From Meconema thalassinum (lineage: Eukaryota > Arthropoda > Insecta > Orthoptera > Tettigoniidae): 64,000 bases of DNA. A program made the position numbers and the translations under genes. The notes beneath the pieces were generated by a model. The model saw only the letters and a list, made by a program, of their open reading frames with translations. It was not told where the DNA came from and searched no databases. Position 1 is the first letter of the stretch. Each line of letters starts with the position of its first letter. Shown in pieces: positions 1 to 8,325 of the stretch. The stretch covers positions 366,221,387 through 366,285,386 of the forward strand of contig OX336388.2 in the NCBI GenBank assembly GCA_946902985.2. Direction: 5' to 3'.

Positions 1-81
1 AAAATGAAATAATCTGACCATCGTGGTGGCAGGGGAGTGTGAAAGGCATGCACACACATGTGAGTTGACATGTACGCTAAA

Positions 82-306
82 CAAGTTACATTCTGTTTTG
101 CTTCGTACGTGACAAAATGCAAGTTCAGGTGAAATTTGATCTACCGCAGGTGTTCGCTTGGACGTTATCTGTCCACGTGCATGATAACTGTTAACAAGTC
201 ACATCCTGTTTTGCTTCGTACGTGACAAAATGCAAGTTCATGTGAAATTTGATACAACACAGGTGTTCACTTTGGGCGTTAGCTGTCCACGTGACCGATA
301 ACAGAA
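82..306 (+). promoter_or_regulatory. 113-bp tandem duplication upstream of a TATA box
   Basis: Two direct copies follow each other: the same TTTTGCTTCGTACGTGACAA core occurs at about 97 and again 113 bases later. Each copy carries a TACGTGAC motif (about 105 and 218) and a CACGTG E-box (174-179 and 288-293). The pair ends about 45 bases before the TATA box. Duplicated blocks of this kind often act as enhancers, but that role is inferred. Confidence 0.6.
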
Positions 307-349
307 TGGTCAAAGCGTGGGAAAAAATGATTATACATGCAACGTAGCA

Positions 350-358
350 TATATAAAG
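350..358 (+). promoter_or_regulatory. TATA box of the left-arm gene cluster
   Basis: TATATAAAG lies here, with a TCACTT initiator-like sequence about 32 bases downstream (near 383). A likely untranslated first exon runs from there to a donor GTAGGT at 484, joining an acceptor ending at 595. The mirror-image sequence is kept in the other arm. Confidence 0.55.
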
Positions 359-613
359 ACATGTCGTTATCATTTCCACTCTCACTTGGGTGGACTACCT
401 TTGAACACACTGCGTTGCATGAAACCCCCTGGTCTTGTTTAACAGTTTTGGTGTTGGTGGAAAATACTTAACCTTGTTGTGGGGTAGGTATTTATTTATA
501 TATTTATTCATTTATACATTTATTGAATAATATATATATTTACAAGCAATTATTTATTGATTAGGTAATTAATGATTTTATTTATTTGTTTGCAGATAAC
601 CGGCATACCTTAC

Positions 614-1438
614 ATGTCTGAGGGAGAAGAAACCATTGCACTTTTGAGCCCACTAGAAGGGAAGAGCAACAAGTCACTGCAAGTAAAGGTGAGATGATTT
701 TTTTAAACTAACTTGTTTCATTTTTGTTTTGTTTTATGTTTTATTTTATGAAATGTATGTATTAACTTGAATTTAGGTATTTATAGCGGTTTATTTTATT
801 TATTTTTAGAAACTTGGAAAGAATAGTCTTACCGACGTAGCAGTCGCTGAAAAAAACCCGAAACGCACTAAAGCGAAACCACTGCCAAAGAGTGAACTGT
901 TTAAAACTCAGGTAAGTCCAACTTAAAAATGCTATTCCATTTTACCACTACTGAAAACTCGTAGACAAAAAAAATTCATTACCTGTACATGACTGGGACA
1001 ATGATTGCTTTCTTGATTAATGGCTATGTTGTTGTTGACTGGGAAAAGTACAAGGCCATGTTGGATTTTCTAAAAATAAAAATAATAAATTTAATTTATG
1101 GGTGGTTCCCTATGGACTCAACGAATATCCACAGGTTTGAACATGATAATGTGAACAAAATGACATGACATTCATTTTTGTTTATATATTGGTTAAAGGG
1201 AGGGTGGGGGAATGTAAATGACTGTAGCTTAATAAAAAAAAGACAATAAGTACATGGGTTACTGTTAGTGCCAACATACAGTTTATTTTTAATGGTGTTT
1301 TGATATATTAATGCCAATTAACGTTAACGTTTTATTTACAAGTATTGATTGATTGATTGATTGATTGATTGAGTGATGGGTTATTTTGTTTGCTTTTAGG
1401 TGTCGTCATGTGCCATTAACGTAATGAACAGACAGTGA
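614..1438 (+). CDS. Spliced gene for a 71-residue basic protein (left arm)
   Basis: Three coding segments, 614-688, 810-911 and 1400-1438, join in phase 0. Intron 1 (689-809) has donor GTGAG and acceptor TTTTTAG. Intron 2 (912-1399) has the perfect donor GTAAGT and acceptor TGCTTTTAG. Lengths are 25, 34 and 12 codons, then TGA. The product begins MSEGEETIALLSPLEGK and has a Lys/Arg/Pro-rich middle (KNPKRTKAKPLPK), which suggests a nuclear or nucleic-acid-binding protein; I recognise no family. An untranslated exon probably precedes it, driven by the TATA box at 350. The IAP reading frame starts 84 bases after the stop, so the two may share a transcript or alternative acceptors. The same exons and splice sites are present in the other arm. 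The splice calls rest on motif quality and frame continuity only. Confidence 0.55.
1344..1372 (+). repeat. (TTGA)n microsatellite in the second intron
   Basis: Seven near-perfect TTGA/GATT units lie in the 3' part of the intron ending at 1399. The mirrored run is at about 10734-10760. Confidence 0.8.
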
Positions 1439-1522
1439 ACAAGCATGCATTATGCTTTAAAGTACTCTGTGCTCTTGTGCAATGTTAATAACTTACAATA
1501 AGAAAAAGTTTTATTATAACAC

Positions 1523-2542
1523 ATGGCGTTAGTACCAAATACAACAAGTGAGCAAGTTGGTTTACCACGTGGGTTAAATTTAAAATCAGAACATGATCGA
1601 TGGTTAACATTTGAATCCTGGCCTGTAGGCTTTTTGTCGACGCATGAACTTGCAAAAGCCGGCTTTTTTTACTTGAACCGAGAAGATGTGGTGCGCTGTG
1701 TGTTTTGTCGTATTGAACTTTCACACTGGGAAGAAGGGGATGATCCCTTTAGAGACCATTTGCGATGGTCTCCTCACTGTCCTTACATGCTTGGAAAGCA
1801 AGTGGGTAACCTACCCGTGCATTCATTTTACCGAACCACAAGGCCTTTGGCCGCTACTTACGTTGCTGAATCACAAATAAATAATAATAATGATGTATTA
1901 CCAGTCAACGGTAGTGTCGATATATGTGGTCCATATGCCATAGACAGTGTTGAATTGGCGTGTGCTTTTGAAAAATTGGGAGTTTGCAAGACTAAAGCAC
2001 TAGCACACCCAGAGTACAGCTCTGTTGAAAAACGTTTCGAATCTTATAAAAATGTTTGGCCATTAATATTAAAACACCTTACCAAACAGCTAAGTGAAGC
2101 TGGATTTTTTTATACTGGTGAAGGGGATAAAACAATATGTTTTTATTGCGGATTTGCTTTAAAGGATTGGCAAATGACTGATGACCCTTTAGTGCAACAC
2201 GCTCGTTGATTACCAAACTGTAAATACATGGTGTTGCTTAAAGGTCAGGAATTTGTGAACACTATTCGTAAAGAAAAAGTGATTGCAGCACAAGACATAA
2301 AAGTGCCTTTAGAGTTAGAGCACACGGAGCAAATACATAAGGCTGAAAGAAAAGACTTGTCTCACGAACAGATACAAAAGTGTGACCAACAATTATGTAA
2401 AATTTGTTATCAAGATGAACTAGGTGTTGTATTTTTACCCTGTGGACACATGATAGTCTGTGTCAAGTGTGCATTAGAACTTAACACTTGTGCTATATGC
2501 AGAAAAGTAGTATCTGCTACAGTTAGGGCATTTCTTGCATAA
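1523..2542 (+). pseudogene. Inhibitor-of-apoptosis protein, left copy, with in-frame stop
   Basis: The frame would encode 339 residues like the right-arm copy, but codon 229 is TGA (2207-2209) where the right arm has TGG, splitting it into a 228-residue front and a 104-residue RING-containing tail. BIR1 (about residues 26-90) shows zinc ligands C59, C62, H79 and C86. BIR2 (about 167-236) shows C206, C209 and H226; its last ligand, C233, lies just after the stop. The C-terminal RING has CKIC, CGH and CAIC ligand clusters. IAP proteins bind caspases or IAP antagonists through BIR domains and act as E3 ubiquitin ligases through RING. This copy keeps Gly47 in the AGFFY stretch of BIR1. Unless read-through occurs, it yields a protein without RING and with an incomplete second BIR. 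The start is the first ATG in frame. Confidence 0.9.
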
Positions 2543-2653
2543 CTAGTATAATTTATTCGCCATGCATAGTGCAAAATCCCTAATTGCACAATATTATTAA
2601 AGCTGTTTTAGAGTGTAATAGATATGCTTTTGTTTTGTTTATAGACTACTACA

Positions 2654-2935
2654 ATGAATGTTTTGAATGCTGTGGGACAATCATGTGGCTTAGAGACAAA
2701 GAAGCTCAGCGAATTGCCAACGCATATTCCATTCCGCATTATCAAGATTCGGAAATTGAAAACAGCATATGGTGATCGTGTACTTTGTGTATGTGAAAAC
2801 TTTGAGACATTTCTGCTGATACGGTTTAATGATATGTCGGAAAGTGTTTTTGATGAAGTCAATAATGCTGTGCAACCTGTACACTTAATTTATGAAGGTT
2901 TTAAAAACAATAGGTGCATGATTCGTTTTAATTAA
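2654..2935 (+). CDS. 93-residue protein of unknown family (left arm)
   Basis: ATG follows ten bases after a good splice acceptor (TTTTGTTTATAG ending at 2644), so it may be the last exon of a transcript with an upstream leader. The product is compact, alternating hydrophobic and charged segments (PFRIIKIRKLKTAYGDRV, VCENFETFL, IRFND, LIYEGF), which resembles a small beta-barrel such as an OB fold. That is a guess from pattern only. It lacks a zinc motif, signal peptide and membrane segment. It differs from the right-arm copy by Ile for Thr in IIKxRK and Leu for Pro in ETFLxIRF. The frame is preserved in both arms, which supports a real gene. It lies downstream of the IAP in the same direction. 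Confidence 0.6.
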   Translation: MNVLNAVGQSCGLETKKLSELPTHIPFRIIKIRKLKTAYGDRVLCVCENFETFLLIRFNDMSESVFDEVNNAVQPVHLIYEGFKNNRCMIRFN

Positions 2936-2940
2936 ATAAA
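2935..2940 (+). terminator. Polyadenylation signal overlapping the stop codon
   Basis: AATAAA begins on the last base of the TAA stop of the 93-residue ORF; a second AATAAA lies at 3092-3097. Either could end transcripts carrying the IAP and the 93-residue gene. Confidence 0.45.
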
Positions 2941-3374
2941 AAAAAGTCAAATAATAATGGAAGATATAAGTCATGACAATATACTGAAAAAGAGAGAAAA
3001 TATGTGCAGAGAACAGTAATGTTTTAGTGTTTAGTGTTGTCTTTAAAAATATTATGATGAAACCAAAAAAAAAATGTATTTAAAGTTTGTAAATAAATGC
3101 AAAATGATGTTACAATGCTGTTTTATTTTATACAAAGTTAGTATATTTAACATTGCAGAGTATACATGATTATGACAATAAATGCATACTGAATACAAGC
3201 CTTTCTCACTTTACAATAGTCTGTTATAGTTTTAAACACAAGGCTTGTTGTAGATCATTTTATAGCAATGCCCCTTCAATGTTGTTTTCGAAAAGTGGGG
3301 AAGCCGCAATGGTTGTATTGACATAAAAACCTTATGGTTATTACTATTTAGTCACTTTGATCCCCTTGCATATC

Positions 3375-3420
3375 AAGAGCAGATGACCTAGTTGTTCCAC
3401 TCTTTAAAACGACAACAACA
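3375..3420 (-). repeat. Dispersed-repeat end at the 3' end of the second FLYWCH gene
   Basis: On the minus strand, TTTAAAGAGTGGAACAACTA followed by GGTCATCTGCTC matches, at about 26 of 33 positions, the sequence around 58130-58165 in unrelated flanking DNA. It is therefore a dispersed repeat edge. The stop codon of the neighbouring FLYWCH ORF lies in it, and it is mirrored in the other arm. Confidence 0.45.
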
Positions 3421-3781
3421 ACACTACCTCTTGCATAGTTTGTGATTTTAATGGCTCTTGCGACGTGGAAGATGGATTAAAAATAACTTTGAGAACAGGG
3501 GTTAAACGTTGATCATTAAACAATGCACTATTTTGAGTAGCAATATAGTTTTCTTGATTTTTTGTCGACGGCAACTGTGTTTCATGCGGTACACTACATT
3601 GATGATCACTGACACTTAAAACCTCACTATTTTTACTTTTTAGGTCACCACGACAATGTTTGGGACGTTGCTTTGAACAACGCCAAATAACAGTTCCATT
3701 TTTATTGGTTCGTTTCACAATATATGAATATCCTTTATAGTATGCGTAAGGCTTACCATACCTAGTCACTGATACTTCCAT
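3404..3781 (-). CDS. FLYWCH-type zinc-finger protein 2 (left arm)
   Basis: The frame is open for a 125-residue protein from the ATG at 3781; extra residues upstream would need a non-ATG start. It holds one FLYWCH-type finger over residues 5-65: GKPYAYYKGYSY, then a WRC containing C35, then C43, H60 and C62. These ligand positions are exactly those of the neighbouring FLYWCH protein, so the two are tandem paralogues. FLYWCH domains mediate DNA or protein binding and are frequent in transposon-derived proteins. The tail after residue 65 is Ser/Thr/Gln-rich and lacks the acidic run and C-terminal helix of its neighbour. Its last residues (EVVLLLSF) come from a dispersed repeat, so the original 3' end has probably been replaced. 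A possible acceptor, GCTTGACAG, sits just before the ATG. Confidence 0.65.
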   Translation of the reverse strand: MEVSVTRYGKPYAYYKGYSYIVKRTNKNGTVIWRCSKQRPKHCRGDLKSKNSEVLSVSDHQCSVPHETQLPSTKNQENYIATQNSALFNDQRLTPVLKVIFNPSSTSQEPLKSQTMQEVVLLLSF

Positions 3782-3951
3782 ATCAACTGTCAAGCATAGA
3801 CTAAGCTCTAGTAAAGTCAACTTGGTAATAAGAATACTAGTTTAATGTGAGAGCAAATATGGATCCAAAGAGTTCAGGTAAAAGTGAAAGCAAATAAGCA
3901 AATATTAGAAACAAGAGTTGGGGTGAAAGTGGTCGCAAAGTGGTAGACCCA

Positions 3952-4635
3952 TTACACAATAATTTCAGCACGACGAAGCTCTTGTTCAATTTCTCTGATT
4001 TCCCAATCGTGACCAGTATGGCCAGCTTGACGTGAGGCATGCAACAACTGTAGCCGCTGGACGAGCTTATTGGGATTGTACCAGTATACAAATTTAACAA
4101 ATGGATTTTTAGGTGTAAACAAAGCATTACCATTATCATGATCATTATCATCATCATCATCATTATCATCATCATGATCACCGTTATCATCATGACCATC
4201 ATCACTGTTACTATATAGTCCTTTTTGATCCTCTTGCAATACCACTTTATTTATAGTCTGAGTTGATTTTGATAGTGTTGAAGGTTTCTTGGACGTTGAC
4301 AACTGTCCTAACATGACGTTTTGAGGACATGATAAGTCCTTTTGAACAAACACTGCACTATCTTTAGCCGCAATATCGTTTTCTTGAACTTGCTTTTTAG
4401 CATTTTGATAATTGTTTGTAAACAGTAAGCGTGGTTCGTTTCGAGCACTACATTGATGAACACTAACACTTAAAACCTTTCCATTTTTACTTTTCAGATT
4501 GCCTCGACATTTTGTTGACCTCTCTTTTGAGCATCGCCAGAATATTATTCCATTTACATTCTGGCGATTATAGTTATAGGAGTAGCCTTGATAGAGTGCA
4601 CGTAGCCTACCTTTGTTGGTTGTAATAAGTTCCAT
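3952..4635 (-). CDS. FLYWCH-type zinc-finger protein 1 (left arm)
   Basis: This 227-residue protein starts at the first ATG after a TATA box. The FLYWCH finger spans about residues 10-63, with ligands C35, C43, H60 and C62 around WRCSKERSTKCRG. A linker of about 80 residues leads to a run of Asp, Asn and His (about 145-169), then a C-terminal helical module (about 188-227) containing LVQRLQLLHASRQAGHTGHD and EIREIEQELRRAEIIV, which looks like a conserved interaction segment. A DNA-binding role is inferred from the finger; no partner is known. The gene is convergent with the IAP cluster and directly upstream of its paralogue on the same strand. The right-arm copy differs by Ile to Arg in TQTxNK and Asn to Lys in the acidic run. 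Confidence 0.7.
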   Translation of the reverse strand: MELITTNKGRLRALYQGYSYNYNRQNVNGIIFWRCSKERSTKCRGNLKSKNGKVLSVSVHQCSARNEPRLLFTNNYQNAKKQVQENDIAAKDSAVFVQKDLSCPQNVMLGQLSTSKKPSTLSKSTQTINKVVLQEDQKGLYSNSDDGHDDNGDHDDDNDDDDDNDHDNGNALFTPKNPFVKFVYWYNPNKLVQRLQLLHASRQAGHTGHDWEIREIEQELRRAEIIV

Positions 4636-4714
4636 AGTAGTAACTGACCTGTCAGTACGATGTTCACACTACAAAGGTTACAACTGTTTTGCTGATGGAG
4701 TGACCTACCATAAG

Positions 4715-4722
4715 CTTATATA
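4715..4722 (-). promoter_or_regulatory. TATA box with CCAAT motif before FLYWCH gene 1
   Basis: On the minus strand TATATAAG lies about 80 bases before the ATG at 4635, with CCAAT overlapping its upstream edge. It abuts the minisatellite, whose units are therefore immediately upstream of the promoter. Confidence 0.5.
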
Positions 4723-4727
4723 TTGGC

Positions 4728-5224
4728 TTATGTGTTGGCTTTTTGTGTTGGCTTTTGTGTTGGCTTGTGTGTTGGCTTTTTGTGTTGGCTTTTGTGTTGG
4801 CTTGTGTGTTGGCTTTTTGTGTTGGCTTTTTGTGTTGGCTTTTCGTGTTGGCTTTTGTGTTGGCTTTTCGTGTTGGCTTTTCGTGTTGGCTTTTCGTGTT
4901 GGCTTTTGTGTTGGCTTTTCGTGTTGGCTTTTCGTGTTGGCTTTTCGTGTTGGCTTTTGTGTTGGCTTTTCGTGTTGGCTTTTTGTGTTGGCTTTTCGTG
5001 TAGGCATTTCGTGTTGGCTTTTGTGTTGGCTTTTCATGTTGGCTTTTTGTGTTGGCTTTTCGTGTTGGCTTTTCGTGTTGGCTTTTGTTGGCATTTTGTG
5101 TTGGCTTTTCGTGTTGGCTTTTTGTATTGGCCTTTCATGTTGGCTTTTTGTATTGGCTTTTCGTGTTGGCTTTTTTGTGTGGGCTTTTTGTGTTGGCTTT
5201 AGTATTGGCTTTTGTATTGGCTTA
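4728..5224 (+). repeat. GTGTTGGCTTTT minisatellite, long allele
   Basis: About 40 units of 11-13 bases, variants of (T/C)GTGTTGGCTTT(T), run through this stretch. Open frames here, such as a 223-residue hydrophobic one, are products of the repeat. The mirrored array in the right arm is about 115 bases shorter. Confidence 0.97.
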
Positions 5225-5656
5225 TTTGACAAGTTATTTGTGTCAATGTATTTAGTGGATTTTTTTCTTGGTGTTGGAAAGTAGTTGAAAGAGAGGGAAT
5301 ATTTAACGACTTAACCTCAGTTCACTAACCTAACCTAACCTAACCTAACTTTACCTAACCTAACCTAACCTTTCAACTCTCAGATGTTAATTAAATTCTG
5401 TACATAGTCAAGTTGGATACCAAGACCTCAGGGGTAAAAAAAAACAATTATTTTTGACGGCTTATTTTGGTAACTTATTTTAATGGCTAACCTAACTTTA
5501 CCTAACCTAACCTAACCTCAGCTCACTTTGGATATTACTAGTAAGTGTTCATATCCTCTGCTAGGTAGCATGCTAGTAGTACAGGTAGTGCTCATATTTA
5601 CCGCTAGGTAGCGGAAACATACTTTGCATGTTGCATGTGACACTTGTGAAGTTTAA
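5225..5656. repeat. Spacer with interstitial TTAGG-type telomeric arrays
   Basis: CCTAA-type arrays (5325-5372 and 5487-5520) are interrupted by a TTTACC variant. These match the common insect telomere repeat TTAGG. The remaining sequence to 5656 has no recognisable gene. Mirrored arrays lie at 6706-6738 and 6851-6898. Confidence 0.8.
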
Positions 5657-6103
5657 CCACATGCAAGACGTGCTTGTATAAGTTCTCTATTTAAACTCAA
5701 TATACAATTAACCACTAAATGTTCAGAACTAACATGTATAGCCATGTTTAGGGTATATAGGAGACCCTTACCAAGAAAGGCTGTCTAACCCACGAGTGTA
5801 CAGCCTTGTCATACGCAGTAAGCACCTGTTGGCAGAAAACTACAACAACAACAATTTGAGAAAGCCAACAACATATCCATTAATGTATTTAAAGGAAACA
5901 GTTTTTTGTTGGCTTTCTCAAATTGTTGTTGTTGTTGTTTTCTGCCAACAGGTGCTTACTGCGTATGACAAGGCTGTACACTCGTGGGTTAGACAGCCTT
6001 TCTTGCTAAGGGTCTCCTATATACCCTAAACATGGCTATACATGTTAGTTCTGAACATTTAGTGGTTAATTGTATATTGAGTTTAAATAGAGAACTTATA
6101 CAA
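5657..6103. repeat. Inner palindrome of the left half
   Basis: A ~220-base block W (5657-5876) is followed, after a ~30-base loop, by its reverse complement (about 5908-6103). The loop contains the pairing partners AAAGCCAACA and TGTTGGCTTT, which match the minisatellite monomer. Small open frames here mirror each other and are not genes. Confidence 0.92.
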
Positions 6104-6120
6104 CCACATGCAAGACGTGC
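6104..6120. other. 17-base asymmetric centre of the palindrome
   Basis: The flanks ACTTATACAA and TTGTATAAGT pair perfectly around these 17 bases. They equal the outer start of block W (compare 5657-5673) and are missing from the second W copy, so a small deletion or asymmetric joining occurred at the centre. Confidence 0.85.
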
Positions 6121-6567
6121 TTGTATAAGTTCTCTATTTAAACTCAATATACAATTAACCACTAAATGTTCAGAACTAACATGTATAGCCATGTTTAGGG
6201 TATATAGGAGACCCTTAGCAAGAAAGGCTGTCTAACCCACGAGTGTACAGCCTTGTCATACGCAGTAAGCACCTGTTGGCAGAAAACAACAACAACAACA
6301 ATTTGAGAAAGCCAACAAAAAACTGTTTCCTTTAAATACATTAATGGATATGTTGTTGGCTTTCTCAAATTGTTGTTGTTGTTGTTTTCTGCCAACAGGT
6401 GCTTACTGCGTATGACAAGGCTGTACACTCGTGGGTTAGACAGCCTTTCTTGGTAAGGGTCTCCTATATACCCTAAACATGGCTATACATGTTAGTTCTG
6501 AACATTTAGTGGTTAATTGTATATTGAGTTTAAATAGAGAACTTATACAAGCACGTCTTGCATGTGG
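6121..6567. repeat. Inner palindrome of the right half
   Basis: Third and fourth copies of block W face each other around a loop at about 6325-6360. The second and third copies share TTAGCAAG while the first and fourth share TTACCAAG, as expected if the whole W-W' unit was mirrored. Confidence 0.9.
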
Positions 6568-6999
6568 TTAAACTTCACAAGTGTCACATGCAACATGCAA
6601 AGTATGTTTCCGCTACCTAGCGGTAAATATGAGCACTACCTGTACTACTAGCATGCTACCTAGCAGAGGATATGAACACTTACTAGTAATATCCAAAGTG
6701 AGCTGAGGTTAGGTTAGGTTAGGTAAAGTTAGGTTAGCCATTAAAATAAGTTACCAAAATAAGCCGTCAAAAATAATTGTTTTTTTTACCCCTGAGGTCT
6801 TGGTATCCAACTTGACTATGTACAGAATTTAATTAACATCTGAGAGTTGAAAGGTTAGGTTAGGTTAGGTAAAGTTAGGTTAGGTTAGGTTAGGTTAGTG
6901 AACTGAGGTTAAGTCTTTAAATATTCCCTCTCTTTCAACTACTTTCCAACACCAAGAAAAAAATCCACTAAATACATTGACACAAATAACTTGTCAAAT
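6568..6999. repeat. Mirrored spacer with TTAGG-type arrays
   Basis: GGTTA-type arrays lie at 6706-6738 and 6851-6898, mirroring those of the left arm. No gene is seen. Confidence 0.8.
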
Positions 7000-7382
7000 A
7001 AGCCAATACAAAAGCCAATACTAAAGCCAACACAAAAAGCCCACACAAAAAAGCCAACACGAAAAGCCAATACAAAAAGCCAACATGAAAGGCCAATACA
7101 AAAAGCCAACACGAAAAGCCAACACAAAATGCCAACAAAAGCCAACACGAAAAGCCAACACAAAAGCCAACACGAAAAGCCAACACGAAAAGCCAACACA
7201 AAAGCCAACACGAAAAGCCAACACGAAAAGCCAACACGAAAAGCCAACACAAAAGCCAACACGAAAAGCCAACACAAAAAGCCAACACAAAAAGCCAACA
7301 CACAAGCCAACACAAAAGCCAACACAAAATGCCAACACACAAGCCAACACAAAAGCCAACACAAAAAGCCAACACATAAGCC
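7000..7382 (-). repeat. GTGTTGGCTTTT minisatellite, short allele
   Basis: The array appears here as AAAAGCCAACAC-type units on the plus strand, about 30 copies. Its order of variant units partly matches the left-arm array, with a block missing. Confidence 0.97.
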
Positions 7383-7384
7383 AA

Positions 7385-7392
7385 TATATAAG
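7385..7392 (+). promoter_or_regulatory. TATA box with CCAAT motif before the right-arm FLYWCH gene 1
   Basis: CCAATATATAAGC lies directly after the minisatellite and 80 bases before the ATG at 7472, mirroring the left arm. Confidence 0.5.
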
Positions 7393-7471
7393 CTTATGGT
7401 AGGTCACTCCATCAGCAAAACAGTTGTAACCTTTGTAGTGTGAACATCGTACTGACAGGTCAGTTACTACT

Positions 7472-8155
7472 ATGGAACTTATTACAACCAACAAAGGTAG
7501 GCTACGTGCACTCTATCAAGGCTACTCCTATAACTATAATCGCCAGAATGTAAATGGAATAATATTCTGGCGATGCTCAAAAGAGAGGTCAACAAAATGT
7601 CGAGGCAATCTTAAAAGTAAAAATGGAAAGGTTTTAAGTGTTAGTGTTCATCAATGTAGTGCTCGAAACGAACCACGCTTACTGTTTACAAACAATTATC
7701 AAAATGCTAAAAAGCAAGTTCAAGAAAACGATATTGCGGCTAAAGATAGTGCAGTGTTTGTTCAAAAGGACTTATCATGTCCTCAAAACGTCATGTTAGG
7801 ACAGTTGTCAACGTCCAAGAAACCTTCAACACTATCAAAATCAACTCAGACTAGAAATAAAGTGGTATTGCAAGAGGATCAAAAAGGACTATATAGTAAC
7901 AGTGATGATGGTCATGATGATAACGGTGATCATGATGATGATAATGATGATGATGATGATAAAGATCATGATAATGGTAATGCTTTGTTTACACCTAAAA
8001 ATCCATTTGTTAAATTTGTATACTGGTACAATCCCAATAAGCTCGTCCAGCGGCTACAGTTGTTGCATGCCTCACGTCAAGCTGGCCATACTGGTCACGA
8101 TTGGGAAATCAGAGAAATTGAACAAGAGCTTCGTCGTGCTGAAATTATTGTGTAA
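7472..8155 (+). CDS. FLYWCH-type zinc-finger protein 1 (right arm)
   Basis: The 227-residue frame is intact, with the same layout as the left-arm copy: FLYWCH finger (C35, C43, H60, C62), a linker, an Asp-rich run and a C-terminal helical segment. Only two residue differences from the left arm were noted, an Arg in TQTRNK and a Lys in the acidic run. An overlapping Met-rich frame in the acidic-repeat region is a shadow of this gene. Function is unknown beyond likely nucleic-acid binding. Confidence 0.7.
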   Translation: MELITTNKGRLRALYQGYSYNYNRQNVNGIIFWRCSKERSTKCRGNLKSKNGKVLSVSVHQCSARNEPRLLFTNNYQNAKKQVQENDIAAKDSAVFVQKDLSCPQNVMLGQLSTSKKPSTLSKSTQTRNKVVLQEDQKGLYSNSDDGHDDNGDHDDDNDDDDDKDHDNGNALFTPKNPFVKFVYWYNPNKLVQRLQLLHASRQAGHTGHDWEIREIEQELRRAEIIV

Positions 8156-8325
8156 TGGGTCTACCACTTTGCGACCACTTTCACCCCAACTCTTGTTTCT
8201 AATATTTGCTTATTTGCTTTCACTTTTACCTGAACTCTTTGGATCCATATTTGCTCTCACATTAAACTAGTATTCTTATTACCAAGTTGACTTTACTAGA
8301 GCTTAGTCTATGCTTGACAGTTGAT

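Larger units (their letters stand above)
1..6103 (+). repeat. Left arm of a ~12-kb palindrome
   Basis: The sequence from base 1 to 6103 is the reverse complement of 6121-12103. Base 1 pairs with about 12103, and the start codon of the IAP at 1523 pairs with 10584. Pair sums move from about 12104 at the outside to 12224 at the centre, because the minisatellite is longer in this arm. Arms differ by scattered substitutions and small indels. The arm probably continues to the left of the window, so its outer end and any target duplication cannot be seen. Confidence 0.97.

Noticed and set aside
3837..4205. 122-codon Met-rich frame (and 7902-8270 in the other arm)
   Set aside because: It is the shifted frame of the Asp-rich ATG/GAT repeats of the FLYWCH gene.
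4728..5224. Regular direct repeats suggestive of a CRISPR array
   Set aside because: Units are contiguous and there are no unique spacers; the DNA is eukaryotic.
4613..5284. Frames up to 223 codons rich in Cys, Trp, Leu, Phe and Val (also 6939-7494 in the other arm), resembling membrane proteins
   Set aside because: They are translations of the 12-bp minisatellite, open in several frames at once and changed by array length.
5796..6428. Mirrored 67- and 77-codon frames at the palindrome centre
   Set aside because: They lie in the hairpin blocks, match each other by symmetry and have no domain or promoter support.
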